This document shows, piece by piece, positions 36,358 through 49,250 of a DNA stretch of 64,000 nt. The stretch comes from Sphagnum compactum (taxonomy: Eukaryota > Bryophyta > Sphagnopsida > Sphagnales). Each line of letters begins with the position of its first letter. Position 1 is the first letter of the stretch. The stretch covers positions 7,201,207 to 7,265,206 of the forward strand of contig OZ234496.1 in assembly GCA_965153455.1 (NCBI GenBank), in the 5' to 3' direction. The position numbers and the translations under genes were made by a program. Under the pieces are notes generated by a model that saw only the letters and a list, made by a program, of their open reading frames with translations, was not told where the DNA came from and did no database searches.

Positions 36358-36600
36358 TATACTACACATTTATGTTTATATGTTTGGTGAGACCTCAACT
36401 TCACACAAATGATATGGGATAAAATGTAGTTTTCATAGCAACATTTTTTATTGTAAATCTTAAAATGATAGATATAAAACATAATGCACACTTATATTTA
36501 TTTGATTGGTGAAATTTTAAATTCGGGCAAATGATATGAGATTAAATATAATACTACTAACAACACTTTTTATTACAATTCCTAAAGTTATATATACTTA
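36358..36600. repeat. Tandem duplication, unit about 121 bp
   Basis: Two diverged copies share AAATGATATG (36407 and 36529), the preceding TTGGTGA and the following AACA-C-TTTTTATT text. Confidence 0.6.
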
Positions 36601-39600
36601 TATATATAGTCACCAAACATTTACCATATCTTTTTCATTTTTTGTCCTTTTTGAGAGATCTTCATGGCCATGTGTGTAGCAAATGAAAGTTTACAAAACG
36701 TCTTTGAACTCCATATACAAAGGAACAACACAAATGAAGCAATAAGAGGACAAACTTGTCCAAAGAGACCCAAAAAAAAACATTAAAGACTCCTATTTTC
36801 AAATTTTATATTTTCATACTTTTAGATTTAAGGTGAAGGAGATTCATTGGAAATTAATTCAATACTTAAAATGACTTTTTCACAATTAAGCTCTATCATC
36901 AAAGTCATGTTCACATTTGAGGTTAGTGGCACAAAGCCACACTAATAGTATTAATTTGTAATAAGTTCCCTATGCATTAAAATAAGCCAATCTACAATAG
37001 CTTTTTGAGAAATTATAAATATTTTGATTTGTATCTAAAAATTATGATATAAATTCTAGTGTAATTTTGTTTTGATTTCTTGTCTTTGTAAAATATATTC
37101 TTACCCAGAAAACCACTTATACATGCCTACCAAGCTTAATAGCACAATTTAAGAACAAGATACCTTAGTCTTAATTTTATTTTATTCATATTATTGTTTC
37201 ACTATATCCAAATCCTTATATTACTTTAGGATTTCAATTAAGTATTCTTCAAGGCCATGGGTGAACTAGTGCTCACATTGGTACCATCGTAAAAAATTAA
37301 AAACCACAATTTTTATTTATTGCTTTCAAACATCCTAAACCTAAATGGGGGTCTTAGATCTCAGGGTCTTGGGTTAAACATAGCCTCTAAAAAAGCTCAC
37401 TCATGAACATGGCTATTTTTTTCAATTGTCACAAGTTATTTGAAAATTCTAAAAAGTAAAAATAAAAATTAAAATTAAAAAAAGGCCTATCAATAAGGAA
37501 AAACAAATAAAAATTTGTCACACCAAAATGCAATTAGAAAAATATTTATCAAAATAAAAGCAGTATTATGTTATCTTGTTACAAGATTAATTTAAAAAAC
37601 TTGTAAAAAAATAATACTAGAACTTTGTAAATAGTCAAAAAGTAGCTATAGGATTAATAACTTTTAATGGCTTGCTAGTAGGCTAGCTAGTAACTAGGGC
37701 TCCAAACCCACTACCCCCAATCCAATTCATATTGTGGGAAAACTTAAAATCTTCCTCTTCTTTGTTTTTTAATGTGCATAGTGAGGCTCCAAGGCGTATT
37801 CGCCCTACTTGTCATTGTGCCCATTTTTGTTCCCAATACTCATTGCTTCTATCTTTAATTAAATAAACATTTTTTATTATGTATAATTCCACCTTGATTG
37901 AAGATTGAAAAGCTCTAAACCTCAAGTCCAACACTAGTTAGTCATCATTGCACACGTACATGCGCAAGGCACACACATTGCTAGAATCTTGTTGTGGCTT
38001 GAAACATATAGGCCTTTCTTTCAATACAACTTTGTATGTAGATTATGTAACATTGCTAATCTAAATTCTTGGCCCCTTTCAACAAGTTAAGTCATCTTAG
38101 CAATCAAGTTCACAAATTTGGACAATTGACCAAGAACTTGGACACATCCATTTCTCTCTAAAGCTTGGTTGATGGTGTGTATTGACATAAAAGGCAAAAC
38201 TTACATTGTTGGTACATGACATCCTATGGACCATGGTTGTAATTTTGATTGAGAGTTCAAGTTGCAAGAATGATGGCATTTGAGTATGTACAAGCAATTG
38301 TGAACAACTTGAATGAAGGGTTTCCTTACCTTCCCATATTCATGGCACCTTGTAGTACAAAGTATTATCAAAGTGATGAAGAGGTTGGAGAAATTGATTT
38401 TATAATTCAAGTCAAGAGAAATTGAAAATAACACGCGTAAAGTAGAGCTACTTGCATTCATGGAAAATGAATGTGAAAATAAGTAATTGGCATAATTGAC
38501 ATTATGATTTTTTGGAAGGCATCAATGAATGGTAAGTCAGTTGGTCACATCTCATGGAACTTTGATAAAAAAACATTTTTGAGATTCGTCCAAGTATTGC
38601 AATTTGTGAAAGGGGATTTCCAACACAAAAATGTTATGAGATGCCACTTACAAGCTTGTTTGAAATCGAATACTTTAAATGCTTGATGCAAGTCTCATTA
38701 TGTGAGATATAGTTGAAAAAAATGGGTTGTCCAAGGTGATGTTTGAATTGTGATGCAACATATGGAATTAAAGAATTCTAATTTGGATTGATTATAACAA
38801 ACTTCTATTTCATTTATTGTTAATCTTATTTGATTTATTATTAATTTTTTTCTTGACAAAAAAGAATAGAAAATGAAATATGACCTATCCAAAAACACCA
38901 CTACTCATGAAGGTGAAGGTAAGTTTTTTGGGGGCTAAAAATTTAACCTAATTTCCACTTGTCAAGGCGACCAACTACATATATATACACATTGTGAAAA
39001 TAATCATCCTAGATTATCAGATTCCCAGATTAATAATTCCTAAATTGCCAGATTTCTACAACAAGTTATACAGCAGGTAGCCAAAATATAAAAACAATTC
39101 TTAAATTTATTTATTTATTACTTTCATACCTGGTCTATAGCCAAATTTGGATGAATCTTCATGCGGATGATCGCCAATTTTGGCCACATCACAAGATTGA
39201 ATTTTGGAAAAAAAAAAAAAAAAAAACCCAGGAGGAGAAGGTTAGGTGCTGGCCTCATTTGTTCTCCTTCCTTTTGTGAAACAAGTGTGAATCATGCAAG
39301 GGCTCTACCATTCTCTCCCTATCTCTTTGAGTGGGGCCCTTCACTAGTGTACCCTTCCACCTTCAAAGAACCTGAGAAATGTTAAATTTGTATAATTTGT
39401 GGAAATAAATAAATATTAAATTAAAATAAATAAAAATTATAAAAAAATTTATTATACTAAATAAATAAATAATCAATTAATTATTTGACAAACATGTCAT
39501 GTGTTGAAGTGGCCAAGGTACTATGGTGACTTAAACACATATATTGTTCATTGCCCCTTGTCAAGTAGCCTAGGCCCAAAATGACAAAGAACACAAAAAG

Positions 39601-40740
39601 GGAAATTAAAATTCTTGCAGCCAATGAGGCGAGGCAACATGCACCCAAGTGACCCAAGTGTCTTATTTTTTTTCTTTTCTTTTGGAAGAGGGTGGGGGTG
39701 TTTTATTTTTTATTTGGTTCCCAGTGTGTTCCCATCAAGTTCTCAATGTGTTCCTAATCTGTCCCTCTAGATCCCAATGTGTTCCCCAACATGTTTCCAA
39801 TAGCTCCTCATTTTATCCTATCCTATATCCTTTGTCCTGAGTTTTACTATTTAAACCTATAGAACCAATCAAAGGAGGAGATTACAACATAGCTATTTTG
39901 GGACTGTCCAAAACTTGATTTTTTTAAATTTATTTTTTGTGATGGGCCAATCAAAGATGCCCATCACAAAAGGAAAAAAAAATTTGGACTTTGGGGACCC
40001 CAAAACTAATTAATATGAGTCACAATATACTACCATTATTTAGACTAAAAATGTAATGTAAAATTTTGGATTCAGAGACTCTGATTTAGTCTTAAAGAGA
40101 AGAGAACATATAATTATAATGCTTAGAAGCCCACAATTTGTTTGATGGAATTTCCCATGGTACCAACCAATGTAGGTACTAGAAACTACAAATTAGGGTT
40201 TCTAGTTTCTACCATGGGTACCACCAGTATGGATGCCACCTAGTTAGTTCCCTGAAGGGCCAGGGCCATGCTCAACTTGGGGGCTTTTAAATCCATGTGC
40301 GGAGTGTAGATTCAGGCCAGTTCCCACACTACCCACCACCCTGTAGAATCATTAAATTCTTATAATATGCAAATGGAAACAAACAAACAAAAGAAGAGAG
40401 AACCAGAATTAAAATAAAAGCTTAGTTTTCCCTAATAAATATTTAATTTTTAATTTAAAAAATAATTATTAAATGAAAAAATTGAAAAGCTGCCCAAAAA
40501 AATACCCAAACAAGTCTCAACACTGGGTGAGTCATTGCCGTCATTTGCCATGAGAGCTTTTTTATTGAATAAAAATAGCCGTAAAGGGGCAGACAGCTGT
40601 GTTTTTGCATACGTACATTCATATTACAAACAACAATTTGTCAATTTCCTCGACAACAACCCAAAACTCATTTGTATCCATCCTGGGTCCCATCAGCCCA
40701 TCATCACCGACCAAATTTTCCCTAGTGTACCACAAAAACC
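36601..40740. other. AT-rich spacer, nothing recognised
   Basis: Short frames only. A run of 18 A at about 39210 and a few telomere-unrelated simple repeats were seen. No gene can be supported. Confidence 0.45.
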
Positions 40741-40743
40741 CAT

Positions 40744-41340
40744 TATAAAATAGCCCTCCACTTAGCTAATTAACTCTTTTATTTTGTTTTTTTTCTGTCG
40801 TCTGATGGATGGGCGGGCTTTGATACGCCTTCTTATCTATCTCAGCTGGCAAGTGATGGTGCCAAATTTAGTTGAGACTGAGCTGGACTGCGGAAGAAGC
40901 TCAGAGAAACAAAGAAAGAAAGAAAGAAAGTGTATTGTGTGGATTCATTGATTCCTGCCCATTTTGCTGAAAGCTCACTACTGACACTTTTTAGTTTGTA
41001 AGAGGGTGTTTAGAAGATTAGGTAGCATCCTGACTCATTCCTGAGTTTTGGCCCTTTCTCATCTCTCTCTCTCTCTCTCTCTCTCAATTACTCAAATCAC
41101 CAGTTGTCTACTCTTCTTATCCTTTACAATTTTGCAAGGTGTCGTTAGTCTTGACCTTAAGTCGGTTGTTGTTGGTGGTGGTGGTGGTGTTCATTGTTTA
41201 CTGGTTCCACTTTGTTGGTTTCCACTTGTTCTTCCAATTCGCATTTCAAAGGCTTACTCATTTTTCAAAGGCCATTATCTCCTCGAGGGTACTTATTTTC
41301 TGTTATTCTACAAGCGAAATAAAGTATTATGAATCAAGGG
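40744..41340 (+). promoter_or_regulatory. Candidate orphan promoter and leader
   Basis: TATAAAATA at 40744-40752 is followed by GC-richer sequence with (GAAA)n at about 40910-40930 and (CT)n at about 41063-41085. These features resemble the leaders of the real genes in this window. No ATG-initiated frame of meaningful length follows. It may be the first exon of a gene with a long intron, a non-coding transcript or a promoter fragment. Confidence 0.3.
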
Positions 41341-41944
41341 CGGGGGGGGGGAGGTGTGGTATTGGAGATTAATATTCGGAGCTAGCTCTATATGATTCAC
41401 AAGCATTATGTTTTTTAACACAACAAACTTACTCCATCCCCTTAGAGCCATAAGTAGTTATAACCAGTGTTATGAATAGGTGTATCGATTATGATATAGG
41501 TACGTATCTACTTATGGATATGGTTTTTTTACCTGTATTGTTTCTATTTTTTAAAATACATATATGCAATGGGTATTTATACAAGGCGTTTCAATCAATG
41601 GGTATTTATTTATACAAGACATTTCAATAAAAACCCGGCTTCAATGACAAGTATTAATAAGAGCACACAGCCTTTTAGAAATACATCACATTACAATTAT
41701 TCCCCCAGACCTGAGCAAGTGATTTAAAAGGGTATAGTTGACTAAAACTATACGAGTATTCTATATAGTAAAGGACGTCGTGGTCGTGAACCTTCGGGAT
41801 GAAATGAAGCTTTCCATCCATCCCTCCGTCCGTCATCCGTCCCGTCATCCATCCAAACAGAACAAATATATTTTTTAAAAAGGGAAAAATCTAGAAAAAA
41901 AAAAAAACAGAAAAACACTTTAACAATTAGAAACTTTTTGTAAA

Positions 41945-42700
41945 CAATTAAACATGAAACAAAAAAAGGAAATACAGTAAAATAATCTTAATAGAAATTA
42001 AAAAATAGATGACAAAAAACAAGAAACAAAACAGAGAGCAAAAGAAAGAGAAAAAAAACCATACTTGAAAAAAAAATGAGGTTTGTCTTCTTTTTCCAAA
42101 CTTCAAACCTGCATCTAATCAAACAAAAATAATAAAAAAATTAATTATTTTTATTATAAAACATATTAGAAAAACTAGAATTTTTTTGGAAAAGTAAATA
42201 GAAACTAAATAAATAAATAAACGCATAAAAATAGAAAAAAATGAAGATAGACAAAATAAGAATACAAAAAATTAAAACATGAAACAAACATAAACAAAAA
42301 AAAGTAAAAACACAAAAACTATAAAAAAGGAATGGAAACAAATGAAACAAGGAAAGGGAAATACAGTAAAATCATTTTAAAAGAAAAAAAATTACCAAAA
42401 AGAAGAAACCAAATAAAGAGTAGAAAATAAGAAAAAATAAAACTTATAATAATGAAGAAAAACCCTACTTGAAAAAGAATGAGGTGTGTCTTCTTTCTCC
42501 AAACTTTCAAACTTGCATCCAAATAAACAAAAATACAAAAGTGAAAAAGAAACACTTTATTTTTATTATACAAAATAATAATAAAAACAGAAAACACATA
42601 AAAATAAAAAATAAAAAAGATAAAAGTTTTTAAAAAAAACTAAAACATGAACCAAACATTGTTGAAATAACACACATGTGGGTTAGGCACGGGGTTCAAA
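41945..42700. repeat. Tandem duplication, unit about 370-400 bp
   Basis: AAATACAGTAAAAT recurs at 41970 and 42359; the ACTTGAAAAA-x-ATGAGG plus GTCTTCTTT block at about 42064 and 42467; and AAAACATGAA-CAAACAT at 42275 and 42643. The sequence is A-rich on this strand, which produces Phe-rich antisense frames that are not genes. Confidence 0.65.
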
Positions 42701-43121
42701 CTAGTATATGGATTAAATTCAGACATGGATGGGATGGGCTATTCATATAGGCTTTGTTGTTCTCACCTGTTTGGAATTACTGGCACATTATTGGGACCAC
42801 CCACAGAACTCCCTCTCTAGTTCCTTTCTTCCTGTAGAGTCCCACATGTTACACACAACCCATCACCATCTTGCACCATGTTTGCACCCCCTCCCCCCTC
42901 CTCTCCAATTGGGGTTCTTCCACAACACAAACTTGTAGAACCCATCATCCGGCTTTCCTTGAATTGTGGTTCCTCTAAACAAACACAAAGATTTTGTGTT
43001 AATCTAAGCTTATCATGAACCTTCTTGAAGTTCACCAACAACAAAGAATTCCTTCCCAAGATGTTGTCATCCTAACTAATTTTCTAAGTGAATCTATTGC
43101 AATTACTACGAGTACGAGTAA

Positions 43122-43508
43122 GGCCTGTTTTACACTATGAGTCATGGCCGATGTTCAACCCAAATCAAGCATTCCTATTGGTACAAAAGTTGGTGAAATC
43201 GGCCCCAAGGGCTTTACATTAGGAGTCAAGGTGGAACTAGAAAAAATCTTTTCAATCTGCCCCAAGTTACTAATATAAATGCGGAACAAACTTTATGGCC
43301 TTGTATTGGCCCCAAGGGTGGAAAAAGGATACCGTCGAATTTGGGAGGCCAATTTGCAACCCTTGGGGCCAATGTTTCAGCATTTATTAAAATCCTGACA
43401 TCAAATTTCTAGCATTTATTAGTGACTTTGGGGCCAAACAACAAGCCAAAAATGCTCAAAGTTGGCCCCCAAGTTTTTTTGGCCCTGACTCCTAGTGTAA
43501 AGTGGGCC
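43122..43508. mobile_element. Tourist-like (PIF/Harbinger-type) MITE, 387 bp
   Basis: Terminal inverted repeats of 28 bp match at 23 positions: the left end begins GGCCTGTTTTACACTA and the right end reads TAGTGTAAAGTGGGCC. TAA flanks it on both sides (43119-43121 and 43509-43511), the target-site duplication expected of PIF/Harbinger. A third TIR-like block (CTTTACATTAGGAGTCA) lies inside at about 43212. There is no coding capacity, so it would need a transposase supplied in trans. Confidence 0.85.
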
Positions 43509-43796
43509 TAATTGTGATGACTAGAAGTTCACATCACTTTACTTCAAATAATCTCTCATGCAATTTCTCATCACACTTACTCAAATAATTAATCTCATCA
43601 AATAATTCTTAGCAAACTTTCCTTTATAAAATATATACAATTCTCAACACATTTACGTAAAATAAAATATATTATCTTTGGCCTTGCCATTCATATTAAC
43701 AAGTAAATCTTACAGCAAAAGAAGCATTATGAAAACTCAAAAATATTTCACCATGCAAAAATATAATCTTCAAAACATCCTCTAAAAGAAACCAAA

Positions 43797-43980
43797 GTCC
43801 TTCAAGATAGTATAAGTAACCAATCTCAAGTTTCAACACAAGCCAAAAAATGTTCTTTCACAAATCCTCATATAAAAATAGACCTATTGCCTAGGGGCCT
43901 ATAAAAATCCCTTAAGCTACTATGTACACTCTATAAATGAATCTAAACACAATATCTTTGCCTTGGTAGACAAGGCCAAT
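43797..43980 (+). repeat. Dispersed repeat with TATA-like core, copy B
   Basis: Same order of blocks and same orientation as 20605-20792, including CCTAGGGGCCTATAAAAATC and AATGAATCTAAACACAATAT, with small indels. Confidence 0.7.
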
Positions 43981-46079
43981 AAATGGAATTTATGAGGTCT
44001 ATGGAATAGGGTTGTGCCTAGAGATGAAAAATAAATAAATAAAGAAATAAACCAAAAAGTCCACATGATGCTTTCAAGAGTTTCAGACAATTTGCTTGAA
44101 CCCAGTGGGCTGATATGACCCACCCAATTCACTTGCAAAGTGACTGGTTGTACAACTGCCACCCAAAACAAAAGCCAAAAAATATCCAAATCAACACCTC
44201 CCCTCCTCCTCCTCCTCCCCCAAAAAAAACACCTAACTAAGAAAATGGAAAAAAAAAAGAAAAAGAAAAAGAAAAATTTAGTATCTATATAGATTATGGC
44301 TACTTATTACTTGGTGAGTTTGTTGTTGTTGTTGCTGCTATTGTTGTGGTTTTTTTATTAAAAATATTTTTGTGGTTTTTAAAAAATATATATTGTTGGG
44401 GTTTTTTATTTAAAAAAATTTACACCAGATGGTAGGGTAAAGCTTGAGGCCATGGGCTTTACAAATTGGGGTAGGGTAAACAGGTGGGTGACTGAACACA
44501 TAGTGTCTCGGTCACCTCTATCTCACTCAATCTGCCTTCTTTCCAGTTGTGGTCTGAAGATAAAATGTAGCCAAGTAGAAAGCACACCAATGGGCATTTA
44601 AATGGCTCAAAACCAGTCAAAATTGAGGAAGATACACTCCTTCAAAGTTTGGGGCGGTAAAAATTGATTTAAAAAAAAAGGGATCATCCACATGGTAGCC
44701 CATGATGGCTTGTTTAGTCACCAAACCCTAAACCCTAACACCAAACAGACACTTGCTCACTAATGAACACTATCTACTCTCACATCAAATTGGATGAAGA
44801 TGGGGATGAAACATTTTGATAAAGTAAGTGTTCATATTTGATCATAGGGCTGAGGTCACACCCAAATTAGGGCTTCTAGAGTCACTTCTTTCTACACTCC
44901 TCAACTCTCTCCTCGTTTTGAGCTCTATTTCTTTGAGTGTTCCCTACTACTACTACTACTGCCAGCAATGGTGATTCGTGCTCTTTCTTTCATCTTTCTC
45001 AACTCAAGTGCAAGGGAGCTTTGAACATTTTCATGTACTTCTTCCAGCAGCAGATTGCGAATGGGTCAAATGTGACTCCATTAGCTTGTGTGCAGAAGAA
45101 GAAAAACGCTTCAAAGTTGCTACTGTTGTTGTTGCTCCTTTTGGCAAGCTCAATTCTCGTAGTTCCGATGTGTGCCATCTCTTCCTCCTATTGCTCTTGT
45201 CGTTGGGTTTTGGTAATTGTTACTGCTTGTGCCGCTACTTGTGGTGAGGGAGAAGATGATGCTGCAACATTGGTTTAATGCATGGGAATAGACCAATTGA
45301 TGATGGGAAACAATGAACCAGTAGGACTAGGACTTGTAGCTTCCTCTCGCGACAATGGCAGTTGTCTCGTCAAAAGTCTACTCTCAATTGTGTGGCACAA
45401 CTCTACTACTTTTTCGACGACCCTTGTGGATCTTGTTGCTAGCAAGTTTGTTGTACAAGAACTCCTCCTCCTCCTCTTCTTCTTTTTTCCACTACCAAAC
45501 ATGAGCTTCCAAGGTTTTAACAACGTAACCACTAGCTATTGTTGAGCATTCATCATCGTCATCACCTCTCCTACAAGCTTTCTCACCTTTCTTTGGACCT
45601 TGATTTTACCATGGCAATCCCTGCTAGACTTTTCCCCTTTGTTATATATTGCTCATGGTTTTTTATCCAAGCTTGATGTATCTTAAACCAATTAATGGTC
45701 CCCACATTTTCACCTTTTAATTATCAGTTGAACCCTTTCTGTCAATTGTTGTTCAATTGAACCTTTTTTCAACTACTGTTTAAACATTCTAACCTTTTTC
45801 TCATCTATTGTTTAGTTGTTGTCTTTTTTTAGTTGTTGTTCAAAACCTACCTTTCTTTCAATAGTTGTTACCTTTCTTTTTGCAGTTGCAACCCTATTGT
45901 TTATTCTTTAATCATTGGAAGGTAGCAGCCTTGTTGCTCGGCGCCCTTGTGATTGCTACTTAGTTCATGCATGCATCCTTGCTTGTTGTTGAGCCCATGT
46001 TGTGCAGCCTAGATTCACCCCCATGTACTTACACAGATCTACTTGGAGACTTGCTTGAAAATCATGGTGAAAGTGATCA
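43981..46079. other. Spacer, nothing firmly recognised
   Basis: AAACCCTAAACCCTAA (two telomere-type heptamers) occurs near 44722. Around 44880-45545 frames are open on both strands, including an 85-codon basic minus-strand frame. They lack recognised domains and some lack ATG starts. Confidence 0.4.
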
Positions 46080-47890
46080 CCCACTTTAGCAACAACAAGT
46101 GGAGTCCAAGTTGTAGTGAACTATGTTTTAACACGCTTTTCAACAATTTTTTGGGTTGCTCGTTCTATTGCAGAACCTAATTTTGCTACTTGTTTAGCTT
46201 GCCTATCTTCCTTATCCTTTCTTTTTCCTGCTCTTATTTCCTCTATAACTATCTTTTTCACTATTTTTTCCTTAGAACATCAAGGTATTCAAAACTAGTC
46301 ACAACATGTGATTAAGAATTATCAATTAATGGCTCTTTCCCCTTGGTGTGTCTTGCAAGTAAATGAGGCAACAATAATAGGTTATGCATCCTCATGGATT
46401 CCTGGGTCAAATTTAGAGGCAGCTAAGTTTCTTGCAGTAGCTCTTAAGTATCCATTGCTTGATTGCCCTCATCTAGGTTTACAACATCAATTTCTACTAG
46501 TTGATGTCCTATCACTATAAGGCTTTGGGGCATATCTACATAATAACGTTGGTCATTTTCTAACCTATAGATAGGTGGATCTTCAAATGTTGGATGTTGA
46601 TCTGTTTCAATTATATGGAGAAGTTTTGTAGCAAGAAATTCCTCTCCCCATTAAGGATTTTTTTAGCTTAATTTTTTGTTGTGTACTCCTCTTCATTCCT
46701 AGCATTGTTTTAGTTTACTATTGTGTAAACCTTTAATGGTATAGTCTTGTTATCCATTGCCTTTGGGTTCAAAGGCCATATTCCTATAATTTAAAACCCA
46801 TACTCGATGTTTATTCTTGTGAGTGATTGCTCTAAGGCTTAATCTACCCATCCAACTAGAATGATTTTATCTGGTTCCATGTGATTGCTTATAGACATAA
46901 CTGCTTCCCTAATTTTTCTGAATGCAGTTTTAAAAGGTTTGAAACAAAACACAATAATGGTTGTAATGCATGTGATGTGTGTGATGGCAGTGTTATCATG
47001 TCTAACCCCAAGTCTTTCACCTGCTCTATTGTTTCTAGGGTAACATGGCTACCATGTCCATCTAGAATTAACTAGTGTCGATTGTTGAGGGACACTCCAC
47101 CTAGAACTGATTTGTTAAAGAAAGATAGGAACTCCTTAAATAAGAAAATAGTCATCGATGCTCTTTTCTGCATTGCCATACAAGTGCTTGGTTTGCAGAA
47201 ATTTATGTAGTTATCCCTTAATTTCTCACCTCTAAAGATGTGGAAACCAAATAAAACGCCCCTAACAACATTGACTACACAGTTTACAATTAACCATTCT
47301 TGAGATTTTGGGACGGTGCTGTAAACTACATTAGATACTCTCTTAGCTAAAACTCTTGCTCCAAATTGTCTGCCAGCTTGAACCCCTGTTTCATCATAGT
47401 TTCATATATCATTAGAACTATACTTGTGTTGGTTATATAATGATTGTAAATTAGTGTAGAAAAAGTTACATGAATTAGGTGTCAACCCTTGTGTTCTGCA
47501 CACTTCTAGTTTTTCTGCTTGTTGTATGCTAACTTTTGGATGTTTGTGCTCGAACCAAAACCACTAATAGTTGCTTGGTATTCCATCTCGAAATGGTGTA
47601 ACCCTTGTTTATGTCAGTTCTGCAACCTTCATCTTGAGTTTTTGGAGGCTAATGGATAATCCCCACTCTTGCATTGCTAATGTCCATACAATCACTGCTG
47701 AATCATCTTCTTTTGTAAGCACCCCCCCAGCCCTGTCTTTTTGGATCTAGTTTTTCCATTTAGATGGTTAGAAAGGGAATTCATTGGGATGTTCCATGGC
47801 CTGCTGGCCTTCTTTAAAGAATGTGTCCTCTTTCAGCAGCATCCATGGTTGTTTCCAATGCTTCATCCATCCACATGCCTCTTCTAGTTA
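46080..47890 (-). pseudogene. Decayed pogo/Tigger-like DDE transposase
   Basis: Read on the minus strand, the parts appear in the expected order. A helix-turn-helix start (MDEALETTMDAAERGH, about 47885-47820) comes first. Then RDGIPSNYWWFWFEHKHPK, the CENP-B/HTH-type second half (about 47602-47533). The catalytic core has NYDETGVQAGR (first Asp, about 47370-47400) and LILDGHGSHVT (second Asp, about 47040-47072), then LPSHTSHALQPL. The third catalytic Asp, expected right after LQPL, is replaced at a frameshift. Stops occur before NYDETG and before LILDGHG. A Lys/Glu-rich C-terminal tail can be followed to about 46100. Dead copy of a Tc1/mariner-superfamily element; no terminal inverted repeats were found. 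Confidence 0.78.
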
Positions 47891-48054
47891 TTAAAGACAA
47901 TGTGGTGTTGATCTTTTTGTTTGTGGGTCAAGAGTAGGGGGAAGGTTCTCTTTGTTTGATGCAAAGTTCGTGGCTTACAAATCTAGCATGTTGCTCTATC
48001 TCTTATGAGGGACTATGCAATTCATGATTGCTTTTCTTGACCTAGGCTTAGCCT

Positions 48055-48430
48055 CTAACAACTTGGTGGAGTGTGTTTTAGCCCCACCAAAGGTATACCT
48101 TTTTCTTCTTTATAAACAACCCAAGAATTCAGAAAGTGTAGTAAATTTGAAAACTTTGCTAAAACATGTTCATGGATTGTTATAGTAGAATATAATAATT
48201 TATAAAATTCTGCAAAATCATTCCAATTTAAATGAACATCCTCTATTGTTGTGCATGCAGTGGGGAAAAATATGTAGGAACGATTAATGTGACCTAGCTC
48301 TCTTAAAACTCCTTGATGCAACATTATGAACTATGGATTTTTGGATCCAATGATAATCTAAATATTTTTGGAACCTATGATTATAAACTTGGTCTACAGT
48401 TTCAACTTCTATGTTTTTCTTTGATCCTTT
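48055..48430 (-). pseudogene. Unassigned protein-like tract next to the 57-bp array
   Basis: Continuing the coiled-coil frame of the array on the minus strand gives VETVDQVYNHRFQKYLDYHW and ends at about 48284. An overlapping frame from an ATG at 48324 gives an 89-codon reading with LNWNDFAEFYKLL. A frameshift between them would join one protein. No family was recognised. It lies between the array and the transposase remnant, so it may be cargo or host sequence. Confidence 0.3.
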
Positions 48431-49085
48431 TCCTACATGTTCTACTTTTACCTTTTGCAATTCTACTTCTGAACCTAGTTTTTGCTTTTCTACTTGCTCT
48501 ATTTCCACCTTTTGCAGATCTACTTTTAAACCTAATTTTTACTCTTTTATTTGCTCTACTTCCATCTTTTGCAAATCTGTTTCTGAATTTAATTTTTGCT
48601 CTTTTACTTGTTCTACTTTCACCTTTTGCAAATCTATTTCTCAACCTAATTTTTGCTCTTCTACTTGCTTTACTTTCACCTTTTACAGATCTACTTCTGA
48701 ACTTAATTTTTGTTCTTCTATTTGCTCTACTTTCACCTTTTGCAGATCTACTTCTCAACCTAATTTTTGCTCTTCTACTTGCTCTACTTTCACCTTTTGT
48801 ACATCTACTTCTCAACCTAATTTTTGTTATTATACTTGCTCTACTTTCACCTTTTGCAGATCTACTTTTCAACTTAATTTTTGCTCTTCTACTTGCTTTA
48901 CTTTCACCTTTTGAAGATCTATTTTTGAACTTAATTTTTGCTTTTCTACTTGCTCTACTTTCACCTTTTGGAGATCTACTTTTCAACCTAATTTCTACTC
49001 TTCTACTTGCTCTACTTCCACCTTTTGCAAATCTACTTCTCAACCTAATTTCTGCTCTTCTATTTGCTCTACTTTCTCTTTGAGA
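48430..49085 (-). repeat. 57-bp tandem array, about 11-12 units
   Basis: TTTGCA/TTTACA anchors at 48511, 48568, 48625 and 48682 and onward show an exact 57-bp period (19 codons). On the minus strand one frame gives a heptad-like unit, VKVEQVEEQKLxSEVDLQK, typical of a coiled coil. In about half of the units the SerGlu position reads TGA instead of TCA. Two other frames are fully open only because the period is a multiple of three: a Lys/Arg/Ser-rich minus frame (239 codons) and a Leu/Phe-rich plus frame (256 codons). I take the coiled-coil frame as ancestral. Upstream, an ATG at 49219 (minus) opens a 43-codon frame. Confidence 0.85.
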
Positions 49086-49250
49086 TGTATTCGTTGCAAG
49101 TAAACTCTTAGACTTGGACATTCTCTACATGTTCTACTATCACTGGTAGATTACCATTTTTTAAGACTACATCATTAGGACCTAGGGATTCTAAGCAAAG
49201 TTGAAATTGTTCTTGTATTCTAGCTTGTAAAAAAGACATATTTAGAGCTC

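Noticed and set aside
42141-42597. Phe/Ile-rich minus-strand frames
   Set aside because: Complement of the A-rich tandem duplication; not protein-like.
44722-44738. Second interstitial telomere array
   Set aside because: Only two heptamers are present; this is within chance or a lone telobox.
48313-49083. 256-codon hydrophobic plus-strand frame
   Set aside because: Open because the 57-bp unit is a multiple of three. The Leu/Phe repeat is antisense to the coiled-coil frame, and no real protein character flanks the array.
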